64,000 bases of DNA from Chloroflexota bacterium (GTDB taxonomy: Bacteria > Chloroflexota > Anaerolineae > Anaerolineales > Anaerolineaceae), in the NCBI GenBank assembly GCA_021825925.1, contig JAKAFP010000002.1, forward strand, positions 62,001-126,000. The letters run 5' to 3'. Below are positions 45,138 to 53,506 of this stretch, piece by piece (the first letter of the stretch is position 1; every line of letters begins with the position of its first letter). Under the pieces are notes generated by a model. It was not told the DNA's origin. It saw nothing but the letters and a program-made list of their open reading frames with translations, and made no database searches. The translations under genes were made by a program, and so were the position numbers.

Positions 45138-46075
45138 TTTTCACCTGCCAGCCAAACAGATATGGATTCCAGGATCCTTTGAAGCGGATCAGGAGTCATT
45201 TCATGCCACTCGATCAATGGGTCGCCGGATTTGAACCAATTCGCCTGGCGTCTGATAAATTCGCGCGTTTTCTTTCTCATCTGCATCTTGGTCTCCTCAA
45301 GTGTGATATCCCCATGAATATATTGAATGACTTCACGATAACCGATAGCAGAAAGCGTAGGCAGCGATTCATTGTATCCTTTATTCAAAAGGTTTTTCAC
45401 CTCATCTACCAAACCCTGGTCAAACATCGTTTCGATTCGTGCGTCCACCCTTGCATAAAGTTCTTCACGTGGACGGCTTAAACCGATCAATTTGAAATCA
45501 AGGTCTGGAGGCTGCTTGTCTTTCTGAGTCGAAAACAGCTCCCCCGTAGTGAACATCACTTCCAATGCACGGATGGAGCGCCTGAGATTGTTGGCATCCA
45601 TCCTGGCCGTGGCGACTGGATCAATCAAAGATAATCTCCGATGCAGTTCAGCCGCACCCATTTCAAGCCCCATTATTTCGAGCACCTCACGCATGCGCGG
45701 ATCAGGTAAAACCGTGGGAATGATCCAGCCTTCCATCATGGAACGAATATATTGGCCGGTTCCACCTGCCACGATCGGCAATTTACCACGAGCTTGAATG
45801 TCAGCGAGGGTTTCCAACATTTTTTGTTTAAAAGTCGCCAGCGACCAGATCTCGTCTGGTTCGGCGAGGTCAATCATGTGATGTGGAGCCCTTGCCATTT
45901 CACTTTTGGTCGGTTTGGCTGTGCCAATATTCATTCCGCGGTAAAGAAGACGAGAGTCAGCAGAGACAATTTCACCCCCAAGCTTTTCCGCAAGTCGGAT
46001 GGCCAGTTCAGTTTTTCCCACAGCGGTGGGGCCAACCAACACCAAAACGCGTTTATTTTCGATTTCAGGCGGCAT
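45134..46075 (-). CDS. miaA: tRNA dimethylallyltransferase
   Basis: 313 residues from the ATG that overlaps the yraN stop by 11 bases; a TTG five codons earlier is the alternative. P-loop LVGPTAVGKTEL, DSRLLYRGMNIGTAKP and the tRNA-binding region ending with RKKTREFIRRQANWFK are typical. It adds an isopentenyl group from DMAPP to A37 of tRNAs reading UNN codons, so it also uses the product of the fni enzyme encoded at 24 kb. Confidence 0.94.
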   Translation of the reverse strand: MPPEIENKRVLVLVGPTAVGKTELAIRLAEKLGGEIVSADSRLLYRGMNIGTAKPTKSEMARAPHHMIDLAEPDEIWSLATFKQKMLETLADIQARGKLPIVAGGTGQYIRSMMEGWIIPTVLPDPRMREVLEIMGLEMGAAELHRRLSLIDPVATARMDANNLRRSIRALEVMFTTGELFSTQKDKQPPDLDFKLIGLSRPREELYARVDARIETMFDQGLVDEVKNLLNKGYNESLPTLSAIGYREVIQYIHGDITLEETKMQMRKKTREFIRRQANWFKSGDPLIEWHEMTPDPLQRILESISVWLAGEK

Positions 46076-46442
46076 TTTCAAACCACTCAATCTGCGGATT
46101 TTGGGAATGAATCGCTCCGGTAATTGCGATCACGTCCAGACGCCAATTGTTTTCATATTCGGGGTGATCTTGGAGCCAATTTTCGGCGGAATCTATCATG
46201 TGTTCCAGTTTTTCCTCGGTGACGGCTTCTTCAGGATATCCGGCGTCAAGATGAGACCGCGTCTTAACTTCAACGAAAACCAGTGTCTCGTTATCCAATG
46301 CGATCAGATCAATTTCTCCTGCAGGGGTACGTACATTACGATCAAATATTTTGAATCCTTTGCTCTCCAAAAAACTGGATGCGCAGTCTTCTCCCCACTT
46401 CCCTATTATTTGATTGCGTCCTGGGTGGATTTTTTCTTTCAC
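46065..46442 (-). CDS. yraN: YraN-family (UPF0102) nuclease-like protein
   Basis: 125 residues from the GTG six bases after GGAGG; a TTG further upstream would swallow that site. It is a small endonuclease-like fold: GKWGEDCASSFLESKGFKI, then RTPAGEIDLIALDNETLVFVEVKTR, whose Glu-Asp and Glu-Val-Lys resemble a PD-(D/E)XK core (E-x-D-x10-ExK). Family members are common beside rnhB or rsmI and their substrate is unknown. It is the first gene of the operon with miaA. Confidence 0.9.
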   Translation of the reverse strand: MKEKIHPGRNQIIGKWGEDCASSFLESKGFKIFDRNVRTPAGEIDLIALDNETLVFVEVKTRSHLDAGYPEEAVTEEKLEHMIDSAENWLQDHPEYENNWRLDVIAITGAIHSQNPQIEWFENAA

Positions 46443-46557
46443 GCAAGACCTCCGCTTTGGCTGTCTCAAATTCTACCTTAAGTTTGAAGAGAAATATCTT
46501 CTTGAATGATTAAAGTTACTGAATACCTGTTAGAATTGAGAAAAATCAGGAAAAAGA

Positions 46558-47715
46558 ATGCCAACTGCTGAACTGATAGCCATCGGTACCGAATTATTAC
46601 TTGGTGAGATTGCCGACACAAATACAAAATATCTTGCCCGGCAGCTTAGAGATTACGGGGTGGATCTTTATCGCAGTACGACTGTTGGCGATAACCTCCA
46701 GCGAATAACATCTCTCATGCAAGAAGCCTTGTCCCGTGCGGATATTGTCATCACCACCGGCGGCCTCGGCCCTACCGTGGATGATCCCACCCGCGACGCT
46801 GCCGCTCAGGCCTGCAATACCCACAATGAATTTCATCCAGAGCTATGGGAACAGATCAGACAGCGTTTTCTAAAACGCGCAATGAATGTTTCTGAAAACA
46901 ATCGCAAGCAAGCCATGATACCTGCCGGCGCAGTGGTCATTGAAAACCCAGTGGGCACTGCCCCCTCCTTCATCATCCCGCAAAATGGAAAGGTTTTGGT
47001 CTGTTTGCCTGGTGTGCCGCGTGAAATGGAATACTTGATGCAAGCTACCGTCATCCCCTGGTTGAAGGAATACTTTTCTCTATCCGGCACGATCAAAGCC
47101 AGGGTTCTCCATATAGGTGCCGTTTCAGAATCCAAAATTGACGAAATGGTGGCGGACCTTGAAGAAATGACCAACCCCACCGTTGGATTACTGGCTCATC
47201 CAGGTATTGTGGATATACGCATTACAGCAAAAGCCGATTCTGAAGAAGCTGCCAATCAAATGATTGATGGTTTAGAATCCATCATCCGCCAAAGACTGGG
47301 AACGGATATTTATGGGGTTGACGATGAAACCCTGCCCCAAGTCATCCAAAAACTGGCTGAAAAAGGAACAAGCCCGATAAAGATCATTCTCGGGGGATTC
47401 TCCCCTGATAAATTCAAATACTTTGGTGGGAAAAACTTACTGGTCGAACGCCTTGAGCCGAAAAACTTCTCACAAATAATTACCCCTGATCCCTTATTAT
47501 CATCTCCTGTTTTTACCTGCCTGTATACGCCCACCCCTGAGCTTTCTCGTATTGACCTCCATTTTTCTTACCTTGATCAAACAGATACCATGACCAGGGA
47601 ATATATGGGAGCCCCAGGGCTGCGCGAAGAATGGGCAGTAAACTTTTGTTTGAGTTTTATTCGTCATCAATTAATCTCAAAGGTCTACCCAGAGGAGAAA
47701 AATGACCCAAGCTGA
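46558..47715 (+). CDS. CinA-like protein with degenerate C-terminal domain
   Basis: 385 residues. Residues 1-170 are the MoaB/MogA-like CinA domain (AIGTELLLGEIADTNTKYLA, VITTGGLGPTVDDPTRDA), which in active enzymes is an ADP-ribose or NMN-related pyrophosphatase. A middle domain follows (IDEMVADLEEMTNPTVGLLAHPG). The C-terminal 130 residues should be the PncC deamidase but lack its ATAESCTGG active-site motif, reading KGTSPIKIILGGFSP instead. So nicotinamide-nucleotide deamidation is unlikely. It overlaps the next gene by 14 bases. Confidence 0.82.
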   Translation: MPTAELIAIGTELLLGEIADTNTKYLARQLRDYGVDLYRSTTVGDNLQRITSLMQEALSRADIVITTGGLGPTVDDPTRDAAAQACNTHNEFHPELWEQIRQRFLKRAMNVSENNRKQAMIPAGAVVIENPVGTAPSFIIPQNGKVLVCLPGVPREMEYLMQATVIPWLKEYFSLSGTIKARVLHIGAVSESKIDEMVADLEEMTNPTVGLLAHPGIVDIRITAKADSEEAANQMIDGLESIIRQRLGTDIYGVDDETLPQVIQKLAEKGTSPIKIILGGFSPDKFKYFGGKNLLVERLEPKNFSQIITPDPLLSSPVFTCLYTPTPELSRIDLHFSYLDQTDTMTREYMGAPGLREEWAVNFCLSFIRHQLISKVYPEEKNDPS

Positions 47716-49672
47716 TCTTATCCTTAAGAACGCCATTGTCTTAACCATGGATCTGGATTATTCGCAGTACGATCCTGGCGCCATCGCCATTAAAGGGAAT
47801 TCGATTTTGGCCGTTGGGGATGAAAAAGAAATCCTGGCGAAATACACTTCAAACAAGATCATGGATTGCGGCGGAAAAGTGCTCATGCCGGGACTGGTCA
47901 ACGCCCACACACATGTGCCAATGAACCTGCTGCGCGGCCTTGCAGACGATCTGAGACTCGATGTGTGGCTGATGGGCTACATGATGCCTGTGGAGCGTGA
48001 ATACGTCTCTAAAGACTTCGTCACCCTCGGCACCCAACTGGCTTGCGCTGAAATGATTCGCTCCGGTGTCACCACCTTTGCAGATATGTATTATTTTGAA
48101 GAAGACATCGCCAAAGCCGCAGCCGATATCGGCATGCGGGCTTTGTGCTCTCAATCAGTGATGAAATTTCCCACCCCTGATGCCCAATTCTTTGAACAAA
48201 GTCTCGAAATGTCTCGCGATTACATCAGCCGCTGGAAGGGTCATGAACTGATCATCCCCTCTGTGGCGCCTCATGCCCCATACACTTGTCCCCCTGAAAT
48301 TCTCAAAGCCGCGGCCGCCCTGGCAGTGGAATATGACATACCGCTGCATACCCACCTTTCAGAGACCGCCTTTGAAGTGGAGAACATGCGCAAAGAAAAC
48401 GGTATGCCAGTCATCCCTTATGTCAAAAAACAAAACCTGTTCGATGCCAAGGTTCTCGCCGCTCACTGCGTTCATGTGGATGATGGCGAGATCCGCACCA
48501 TGCAGCATTTTGGAGTCGGTGTGGCACATAATCCATCCTCCAACTTGAAACTTGCTTCGGGTGTTGCACCGATCAAACGCATGCTGGAACTGGGATTGAA
48601 TGTGGGTATCGGCACAGACGGCGCAGCTTCGAATAACGACCTGGATATGTTCGAGGAGATCCGTCTGGCTTCCTTTTTACAAAAAGGAATCAGCGGTGAC
48701 CCCACCACCCTGCCAGCCCGGCAGGCCTTGCTGATGGGCACCCGGCTCGGCGCTCAAGCCATGCACATCGGCCATCTGACCGGTTCGCTTGAAGCCGGAA
48801 AACGGGCAGATCTGATCCTTGTGGATCTCACCCCACTGCACAACAGCCCACAATTTAAACACAACCCGCAGGGCACTTATGCCCAGATCGTGTATGCTGC
48901 CAAAGCCTCAGATGTGACGGATGTTATGGTTAACGGCAAGTGGCTGATGCAAAAACATGAACTGCTTAACATCAATGAAGAGGAAATTCTTAGAAACAGT
49001 CAGGAATATGCCAGAAGAATTGACTCCTTCCTCATTCGCCGCGAATCATCGGTGCTGTCAAAACTGGTCGCCATCGGCGGTGCTGCTGAAGAAGAAAGCT
49101 TTGAGATCCAAATCAAAGTGCGTGTCAAAGATACCGAACCCATTTATAAGGCGCTGCAAAGCGAGAAGATCGAGATCCTGCGCAAACGCCATTATCGTGA
49201 GTTTGATATCTATTTCTTCTTCAAAGATGCCGAACAGGGTATCCTCAGGTATCGCGAAGATGAGTTCCTCGGACCCGAGAACAAGATCGAGCAGGTTCGC
49301 TCCCGTTTGACCCTGATCGGGCAGACTATTGAAGACCGCTTCCCGCAGGAAGTGCTGCTCTCACGCAGCCGCTACATGGCCGCCGCCACACAAAGTCCGC
49401 GTTTCTACCGCGAATACTTCAAGCCGCAGATCGAAAAAGAAATTGAAAAAGACCGCATCCGCTTCCTGGTCAGGTATGAAGGTTTTGAGTTCTTTATCAA
49501 CATTGATGAGATCACCAAACCGCATATTGGATATTTCCTTGAAGTGAAAAGCCGCACCTGGAGCCGCCAGGATGCCGAATTGAAATCCACCCTGGTTACG
49601 CAGTTAATTGAATTCCTGGGCGGAGATCTCACTGAAACAACCTCGGATGATTACATAGAAATGGTGAAATAA
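47702..49672 (+). CDS. MTA/SAH-deaminase-like amidohydrolase fused to a CYTH-like domain
   Basis: 656 residues. About 1-440 is an amidohydrolase of the MtaD/chlorohydrolase type. The metal ligands are NAHTHVPMNLLRG, HTHLSE and a later His, with the catalytic Glu in HLSET and the Asp in GIGTDGAASNNDLDM. It probably deaminates methylthioadenosine or S-adenosylhomocysteine. About 460-656 is extra: FEIQIKVRVKD, REFDIYFFF, GILRYRE and YFLEVKSRTW follow the strand pattern of CYTH/triphosphate-tunnel domains, whose ExExK start is here EIQIK. The two halves are one uninterrupted frame behind GGAGAAAA. Confidence 0.8.
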   Translation: MTQADLILKNAIVLTMDLDYSQYDPGAIAIKGNSILAVGDEKEILAKYTSNKIMDCGGKVLMPGLVNAHTHVPMNLLRGLADDLRLDVWLMGYMMPVEREYVSKDFVTLGTQLACAEMIRSGVTTFADMYYFEEDIAKAAADIGMRALCSQSVMKFPTPDAQFFEQSLEMSRDYISRWKGHELIIPSVAPHAPYTCPPEILKAAAALAVEYDIPLHTHLSETAFEVENMRKENGMPVIPYVKKQNLFDAKVLAAHCVHVDDGEIRTMQHFGVGVAHNPSSNLKLASGVAPIKRMLELGLNVGIGTDGAASNNDLDMFEEIRLASFLQKGISGDPTTLPARQALLMGTRLGAQAMHIGHLTGSLEAGKRADLILVDLTPLHNSPQFKHNPQGTYAQIVYAAKASDVTDVMVNGKWLMQKHELLNINEEEILRNSQEYARRIDSFLIRRESSVLSKLVAIGGAAEEESFEIQIKVRVKDTEPIYKALQSEKIEILRKRHYREFDIYFFFKDAEQGILRYREDEFLGPENKIEQVRSRLTLIGQTIEDRFPQEVLLSRSRYMAAATQSPRFYREYFKPQIEKEIEKDRIRFLVRYEGFEFFINIDEITKPHIGYFLEVKSRTWSRQDAELKSTLVTQLIEFLGGDLTETTSDDYIEMVK

Positions 49673-49721
49673 ATTGTTGATTCTTACATTGGTTAAGATT
49701 AGAATCTTTGTGAAATGAAGA

Positions 49722-49750
49722 TTGACAAAATTATTTCGAGATTCTATTTT
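49722..49750 (+). promoter_or_regulatory. Promoter of malQ
   Basis: TTGACA (49722-49727), 17-base spacer, TATTTT (49745-49750), 23 bases before the malQ ATG. Confidence 0.82.
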
Positions 49751-49772
49751 ATCGGATGGAAAGGGTAAGACC

Positions 49773-51263
49773 ATGGCCTTGCAGCGCAAATCAGGAATTT
49801 TGCTCCACCCCACCAGCCTGCCTGGTCCTGACGGCATTGGCGACCTTGGACCCGAGATTTATCACTGGATTGATTTTTTGGATCAATGCGGCTGCCGCTT
49901 ATGGCAGATTTTACCGTTAGGGCCGACCGGTTACGGAGATTCACCTTATCAGTGCTTTTCAGCCTTCGCAGGCAACCCCTATCTAGTTAGTCCCTTGTTG
50001 TTGCTCGAACAGGGATTGCTTCTGCCCTCGGACCTAAATGACCGTCCTGCTTTTCCGAACCATTGTGTTGATTTTGGTCCCGTGATCACCTGGAAGATCA
50101 CCTTGCTAGACCGTGCCTACGCCCATTTCATCAAGAACAAACCAGCGGCCATCAAAAAAGCCTATAACGATTTCTGCACCAAAGAGAAAGATTGGCTGCA
50201 GGATTTTGCCCTGTTTATGGGCATTAAAGAGGCCTTTGGCGGGGTTTCATGGGATCATTGGACGGAGGAGTACCGCAAACGCAATCCTGAGACGCTTGAG
50301 CTCTTTGAACGGGAACATAGCGCAGCCATCGAAAAACAAAAATTTCGCCAATTCCTTTTCTTCCAACAATGGCAGCAAGTTCATGACTATGCGCGCAAGA
50401 AAGACATTCAGATCATTGGGGACATTCCCATTTTTGTCTCTTATGACAGCGCAGATGCCTGGTCTCACCCTGAACTTTTCCACCTGGATACGAAAGGGCT
50501 GCCCACCTGCGTAGCGGGTGTTCCACCTGATTATTTTTCACCCACCGGACAGTTGTGGGGCAATCCCCTTTATCGTTGGGATGTCCATAAAGCCCAGAAT
50601 TACGCCTGGTGGATAGATCGCCTGCGCGCAACTTTAAAGGTCGTGGATATCATCCGCCTCGATCATTTCAGAGGCTTCTACAATTATTGGGAAATTCCCT
50701 ACGGATCACCCACCGCAGTGACAGGCAAATGGAAAAAGGGACCTGGAAAATCGGTCTTTGAAGCCATTGAGAAGGAACTGCATGCCCTGCCCATCATCGC
50801 CGAGGATCTCGGTGAAATGGATCCAGGTGTATATGCCTTGCGCGATGATCTGAACCTGCCAGGAATGAAGGTGTTGCAGTTCGCCTTCGCGTCTGACGCT
50901 TCTGATCCATTCCTGCCTCACAACTACCCCTCCAACTGTGTGGTTTATACCGGTACACACGACAACGACACCACAGTTGGTTGGTACAGCCAGGCGCCTG
51001 AAAAAGAACGTGACTTCTGCCGCCGCTACCTGGCGCGTTCTGGAGATGACATCTCATGGGATCTGATCCGGGCAGGCTGGAGTTCGAAAGCCAACTACTC
51101 CATAGCTCCTCTGCAGGATCTATTGAACCTGGGAACGGAATCCCGTATGAATTACCCCGGCAAACCTTCCGGTAATTGGGGTTGGCGTTTTCTTTCGAGT
51201 AATTTATCAGATCCGCTGGCAGCCCGCATGAAAGAACAAAACCTTCTCTACGGTCGTTTGTAG
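49773..51263 (+). CDS. malQ: 4-alpha-glucanotransferase (amylomaltase, GH77)
   Basis: 496 residues from the ATG behind AAGGG; a longer frame to 49722 would start inside the promoter. GILLHPTSLPGPDGIGDLG opens a GH77 enzyme. The nucleophile Asp is in IIRLDHFRGF, the acid/base Glu in IIAEDLG, and the stabilising Asp in GTHDNDT. It moves glucan chains between maltodextrins in glycogen or maltose metabolism. No glycogen genes adjoin it. Its terminator overlaps the end of the convergent transporter gene. Confidence 0.95.
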   Translation: MALQRKSGILLHPTSLPGPDGIGDLGPEIYHWIDFLDQCGCRLWQILPLGPTGYGDSPYQCFSAFAGNPYLVSPLLLLEQGLLLPSDLNDRPAFPNHCVDFGPVITWKITLLDRAYAHFIKNKPAAIKKAYNDFCTKEKDWLQDFALFMGIKEAFGGVSWDHWTEEYRKRNPETLELFEREHSAAIEKQKFRQFLFFQQWQQVHDYARKKDIQIIGDIPIFVSYDSADAWSHPELFHLDTKGLPTCVAGVPPDYFSPTGQLWGNPLYRWDVHKAQNYAWWIDRLRATLKVVDIIRLDHFRGFYNYWEIPYGSPTAVTGKWKKGPGKSVFEAIEKELHALPIIAEDLGEMDPGVYALRDDLNLPGMKVLQFAFASDASDPFLPHNYPSNCVVYTGTHDNDTTVGWYSQAPEKERDFCRRYLARSGDDISWDLIRAGWSSKANYSIAPLQDLLNLGTESRMNYPGKPSGNWGWRFLSSNLSDPLAARMKEQNLLYGRL

Positions 51264-51290
51264 AAAGATTAATAAACAGCTGCTAACAGC

Positions 51291-51329
51291 AACTCAAACA
51301 GGTTCAATTTCCTGTTTGAGTTGTTTTTT
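51291..51329 (+). terminator. Terminator of malQ, overlapping the end of the transporter gene
   Basis: AACTCAAACAGG (51291-51302) pairs perfectly with CCTGTTTGAGTT (51311-51322), then GTTTTTT. The left arm includes the stop codon of the convergent minus-strand gene (51294-51296). Confidence 0.88.
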
Positions 51330-52268
51330 ATCAGCCGCCCTGGAGGCACCGTAAATGCCAGCCAGGATCAATATCCCTCCCCCAATTTCAAGCCAGGTAG
51401 GACTTTCACGTAAAAAGAGATACGCCAAGATCACCGTCCCAATGGGTTCACCCAGCAGTGCGATGGACACAAAAGTTGCGGACAGGGATTTTAAAAAGTA
51501 GTTGAATGTCGAGTGCCCTAAGAGTTGCGGAATAATTGCCAACAAAATGATCCATAACCAGGTGGAGGGGGCATAGACAGCCGCCTTGATGCCCGATAGA
51601 AACACCATGAGGACAAGCACCACCGCCGCCACCCCATAAACTAAAAAAGTGTAAACCGGAAGTGAAAGCGTGTTGCGCACCCGCCTGCCGATCATCAAGT
51701 AGCCACCAGAACATAATGCTCCTGTCAGTGCCAGCAGGTTGCCTAAAAAGGCTCTGCCCCCAAACATACTACTGAAGGATATGCACGAGACCTGACCGCC
51801 AGAAATGTGACAGGCGCTGTTCAACCCCACAATCACACTGCCAATAAGGGATATCGCCAACCCAATAAAGACAACGGTATTGATTTTCTCTTTGAGGAAA
51901 ATCGGAGAAAGAATGGCCACCCATAACGGCGCCGTGGCGACCAGCACAACCGAACTGGCCACGCTGGTAAATTCCAGCGAGGATATCCAGGTGGCAAAAT
52001 GCAACCCAAGAAAGAGGCCTGCAAGCATTAAAAACCCAAAGGTTCGCCTGGGGATGGTACGGATCTCATCCCATGAACGTATAAGCACAAAAGGCGCAAG
52101 CAATAATGTGGCTATGCTCAACCGACCTGCGGCAATCACCAGTGAAGGCGCTTGAGCCTGCGCAAAGCGAATAAAAATGGAAGCCGTGGAAACAGCCAGT
52201 ATGCCAAAACATAAGCCAAATACAGGGGTGATCGTGATCGCTTTTTTCAATGAGATGATCCAATACAA
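51294..52268 (-). CDS. EamA/DMT-superfamily transporter
   Basis: 324 residues with ten hydrophobic segments in two repeated halves. The first half ends in LEFTSVASSVVLVATAPLWVAI and the second in ATFVSIALLGEPIGTVILAYLFL with the motif GEPIG, both typical of EamA transporters. Substrate is unknown; family members export amino acids, nucleosides or metabolites. No ATG lies near the first helix: TTG at 52268 or 52250 is the likely start, and there is no clear ribosome site, so the start is uncertain. The last Lys-rich residues are cytoplasmic. Confidence 0.87.
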   Translation of the reverse strand: MYWIISLKKAITITPVFGLCFGILAVSTASIFIRFAQAQAPSLVIAAGRLSIATLLLAPFVLIRSWDEIRTIPRRTFGFLMLAGLFLGLHFATWISSLEFTSVASSVVLVATAPLWVAILSPIFLKEKINTVVFIGLAISLIGSVIVGLNSACHISGGQVSCISFSSMFGGRAFLGNLLALTGALCSGGYLMIGRRVRNTLSLPVYTFLVYGVAAVVLVLMVFLSGIKAAVYAPSTWLWIILLAIIPQLLGHSTFNYFLKSLSATFVSIALLGEPIGTVILAYLFLRESPTWLEIGGGILILAGIYGASRAADKKQLKQEIEPV

Positions 52269-52302
52269 ATTTGGTTTTCTTTATCTAGTTACTCTACTTC
52301 AC

Positions 52303-52331
52303 TTGACAAAGCAATTTTCCTTGACTAGAAT
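52303..52331 (+). promoter_or_regulatory. Promoter of the superoxide dismutase gene
   Basis: TTGACA (52303-52308), 17-base spacer, TAGAAT (52326-52331), 65 bases before the start codon, which has a strong GGAGGAGG. Confidence 0.87.
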
Positions 52332-52396
52332 CTAATTGTACTAGAGATGAAGGTGCGCTAATCGTTGGATAACCGATAGGTCTGGAGGAGGAAAAT

Positions 52397-52999
52397 ATGC
52401 CTTACGAATTACCGCCATTAAGATACGCAGTGGATGCCCTTGAACCATTTATTGATGCCCAAACAGTGGAAATCCATTATGGCAAACATCACGCCACTTA
52501 CTTGAAAAACTTGAATGCCGCTATCGAAAAACATCCCGAATTGTTCGCCTCACCCCTTAAAGATGTTTTAACCGATCTCAATAAGGTGCCTGAAGATATC
52601 AGAACAGCCGTGAAAAATATGGGCGGCGGCGTATACAACCACAATGTCTACTGGACCTGCCTGGCTCCCGGCCAGGGTGGTGAACCCATTGGCAAGCTGG
52701 CAGCAGCAATTAATAAAAAATGGGGTAGTTTTGAAGCCTTTAAAGCTGAATTTGAGAAAGCTGCACTTGGTCGTTTTGGCAGCGGATGGTGTTGGTTAAG
52801 CAAAGACAAAAGCGGTGAGTTGGTGATCCATACCACCGCCAATCAGGATGCCCCCATGCAGGAAGGTCTTGATCCCCTGCTGGTTATTGATGTTTGGGAA
52901 CACGCCTATTACCTGAAGTATCAGAACCGGCGTGCAGAATATATCACCAATTGGTGGAACTTGGTCAACTGGCAGGAAGCCGAAAATCGGTTCGCCTGA
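52397..52999 (+). CDS. sodA: Superoxide dismutase, Mn-type
   Basis: 200 residues. Metal ligands His27 (IHYGKHHATY), His82 (VYNHNVYW), Asp165 and His169 (DVWEHAYY) are all present. The second-shell Gln is Gln150 in ANQDAP, the position typical of Mn enzymes (Fe enzymes carry Gln near residue 78, here Gly). So Mn or cambialistic use is likely. No signal peptide, so cytoplasmic. A ferredoxin gene follows 29 bases later under the same promoter. Confidence 0.94.
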   Translation: MPYELPPLRYAVDALEPFIDAQTVEIHYGKHHATYLKNLNAAIEKHPELFASPLKDVLTDLNKVPEDIRTAVKNMGGGVYNHNVYWTCLAPGQGGEPIGKLAAAINKKWGSFEAFKAEFEKAALGRFGSGWCWLSKDKSGELVIHTTANQDAPMQEGLDPLLVIDVWEHAYYLKYQNRRAEYITNWWNLVNWQEAENRFA

Positions 53000-53028
53000 A
53001 ATTTCAAAATATCACATCGGAGGTTTGA

Positions 53029-53436
53029 ATGGCAAGAGTTATTACCAGTTTATGTGTGCGTGAAGGCGCTTGCGCCACAGTATGTCCAGTCGAATGCATC
53101 GTCCCCGGAAAACCCGAAGACAAATATCCGTGGTACTACATTGATGCAGAAACCTGCATTGACTGCGGCGCCTGTGAATCAGAATGCCCTGTCGGTGCCA
53201 TTTTCCCTGAGGATGAAGTCCCCTCAGCCTTCAAAGCCAAGGGCGGCGAAACTCAATCCATGCCTGTTGGTACAGCCGGTTTCACCACCGTCTACGATGG
53301 CAAGAATCATGACGGCGAACCTGTTCACCTGGAAGCCACCAAAAAACTGGCTGCCGGTGAGGTGGTTGATCTGACCCCCGCCATCCAGGCTAATAACGAT
53401 TTCTTCAAGAGCGGTCCCGGCTACAACGCCAAGTAA
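53029..53436 (+). CDS. Ferredoxin with a C-terminal extension, probably 7Fe type
   Basis: 135 residues. The C-terminal motif Cys43-xx-Cys46-xx-Cys49-xxx-Cys53-Pro is a 4Fe-4S half. The first motif, Cys9-x5-Cys15-x3-Cys19-Pro-xx-Cys23, lacks the second Cys of a normal 4Fe-4S cluster, as in 7Fe ferredoxins with one 3Fe-4S centre. About 70 further residues form a tail without Cys. It is an electron carrier for a reductase not visible here. Its place after sodA suggests a link to oxidative stress or a common promoter only. Confidence 0.87.
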   Translation: MARVITSLCVREGACATVCPVECIVPGKPEDKYPWYYIDAETCIDCGACESECPVGAIFPEDEVPSAFKAKGGETQSMPVGTAGFTTVYDGKNHDGEPVHLEATKKLAAGEVVDLTPAIQANNDFFKSGPGYNAK

Positions 53437-53451
53437 TTTATCAACCTATAA

Positions 53452-53492
53452 AAAAAAGTAGTGGAGGTTCATGAACCTCCACTACTTTTTTA
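53452..53492 (+). terminator. Long perfect-palindrome terminator
   Basis: The core GGAGGTTCATGAACCTCC is its own reverse complement, and the arms extend to a stem of about 18 bp with AAAAAAGTAGT/ACTACTTTTTT, then TATTTTT. It ends the sodA-ferredoxin transcript and lies before the convergent mltG stop at 53507. Confidence 0.9.
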
Positions 53493-53506
53493 TTTTTAAG
53501 CACCAA

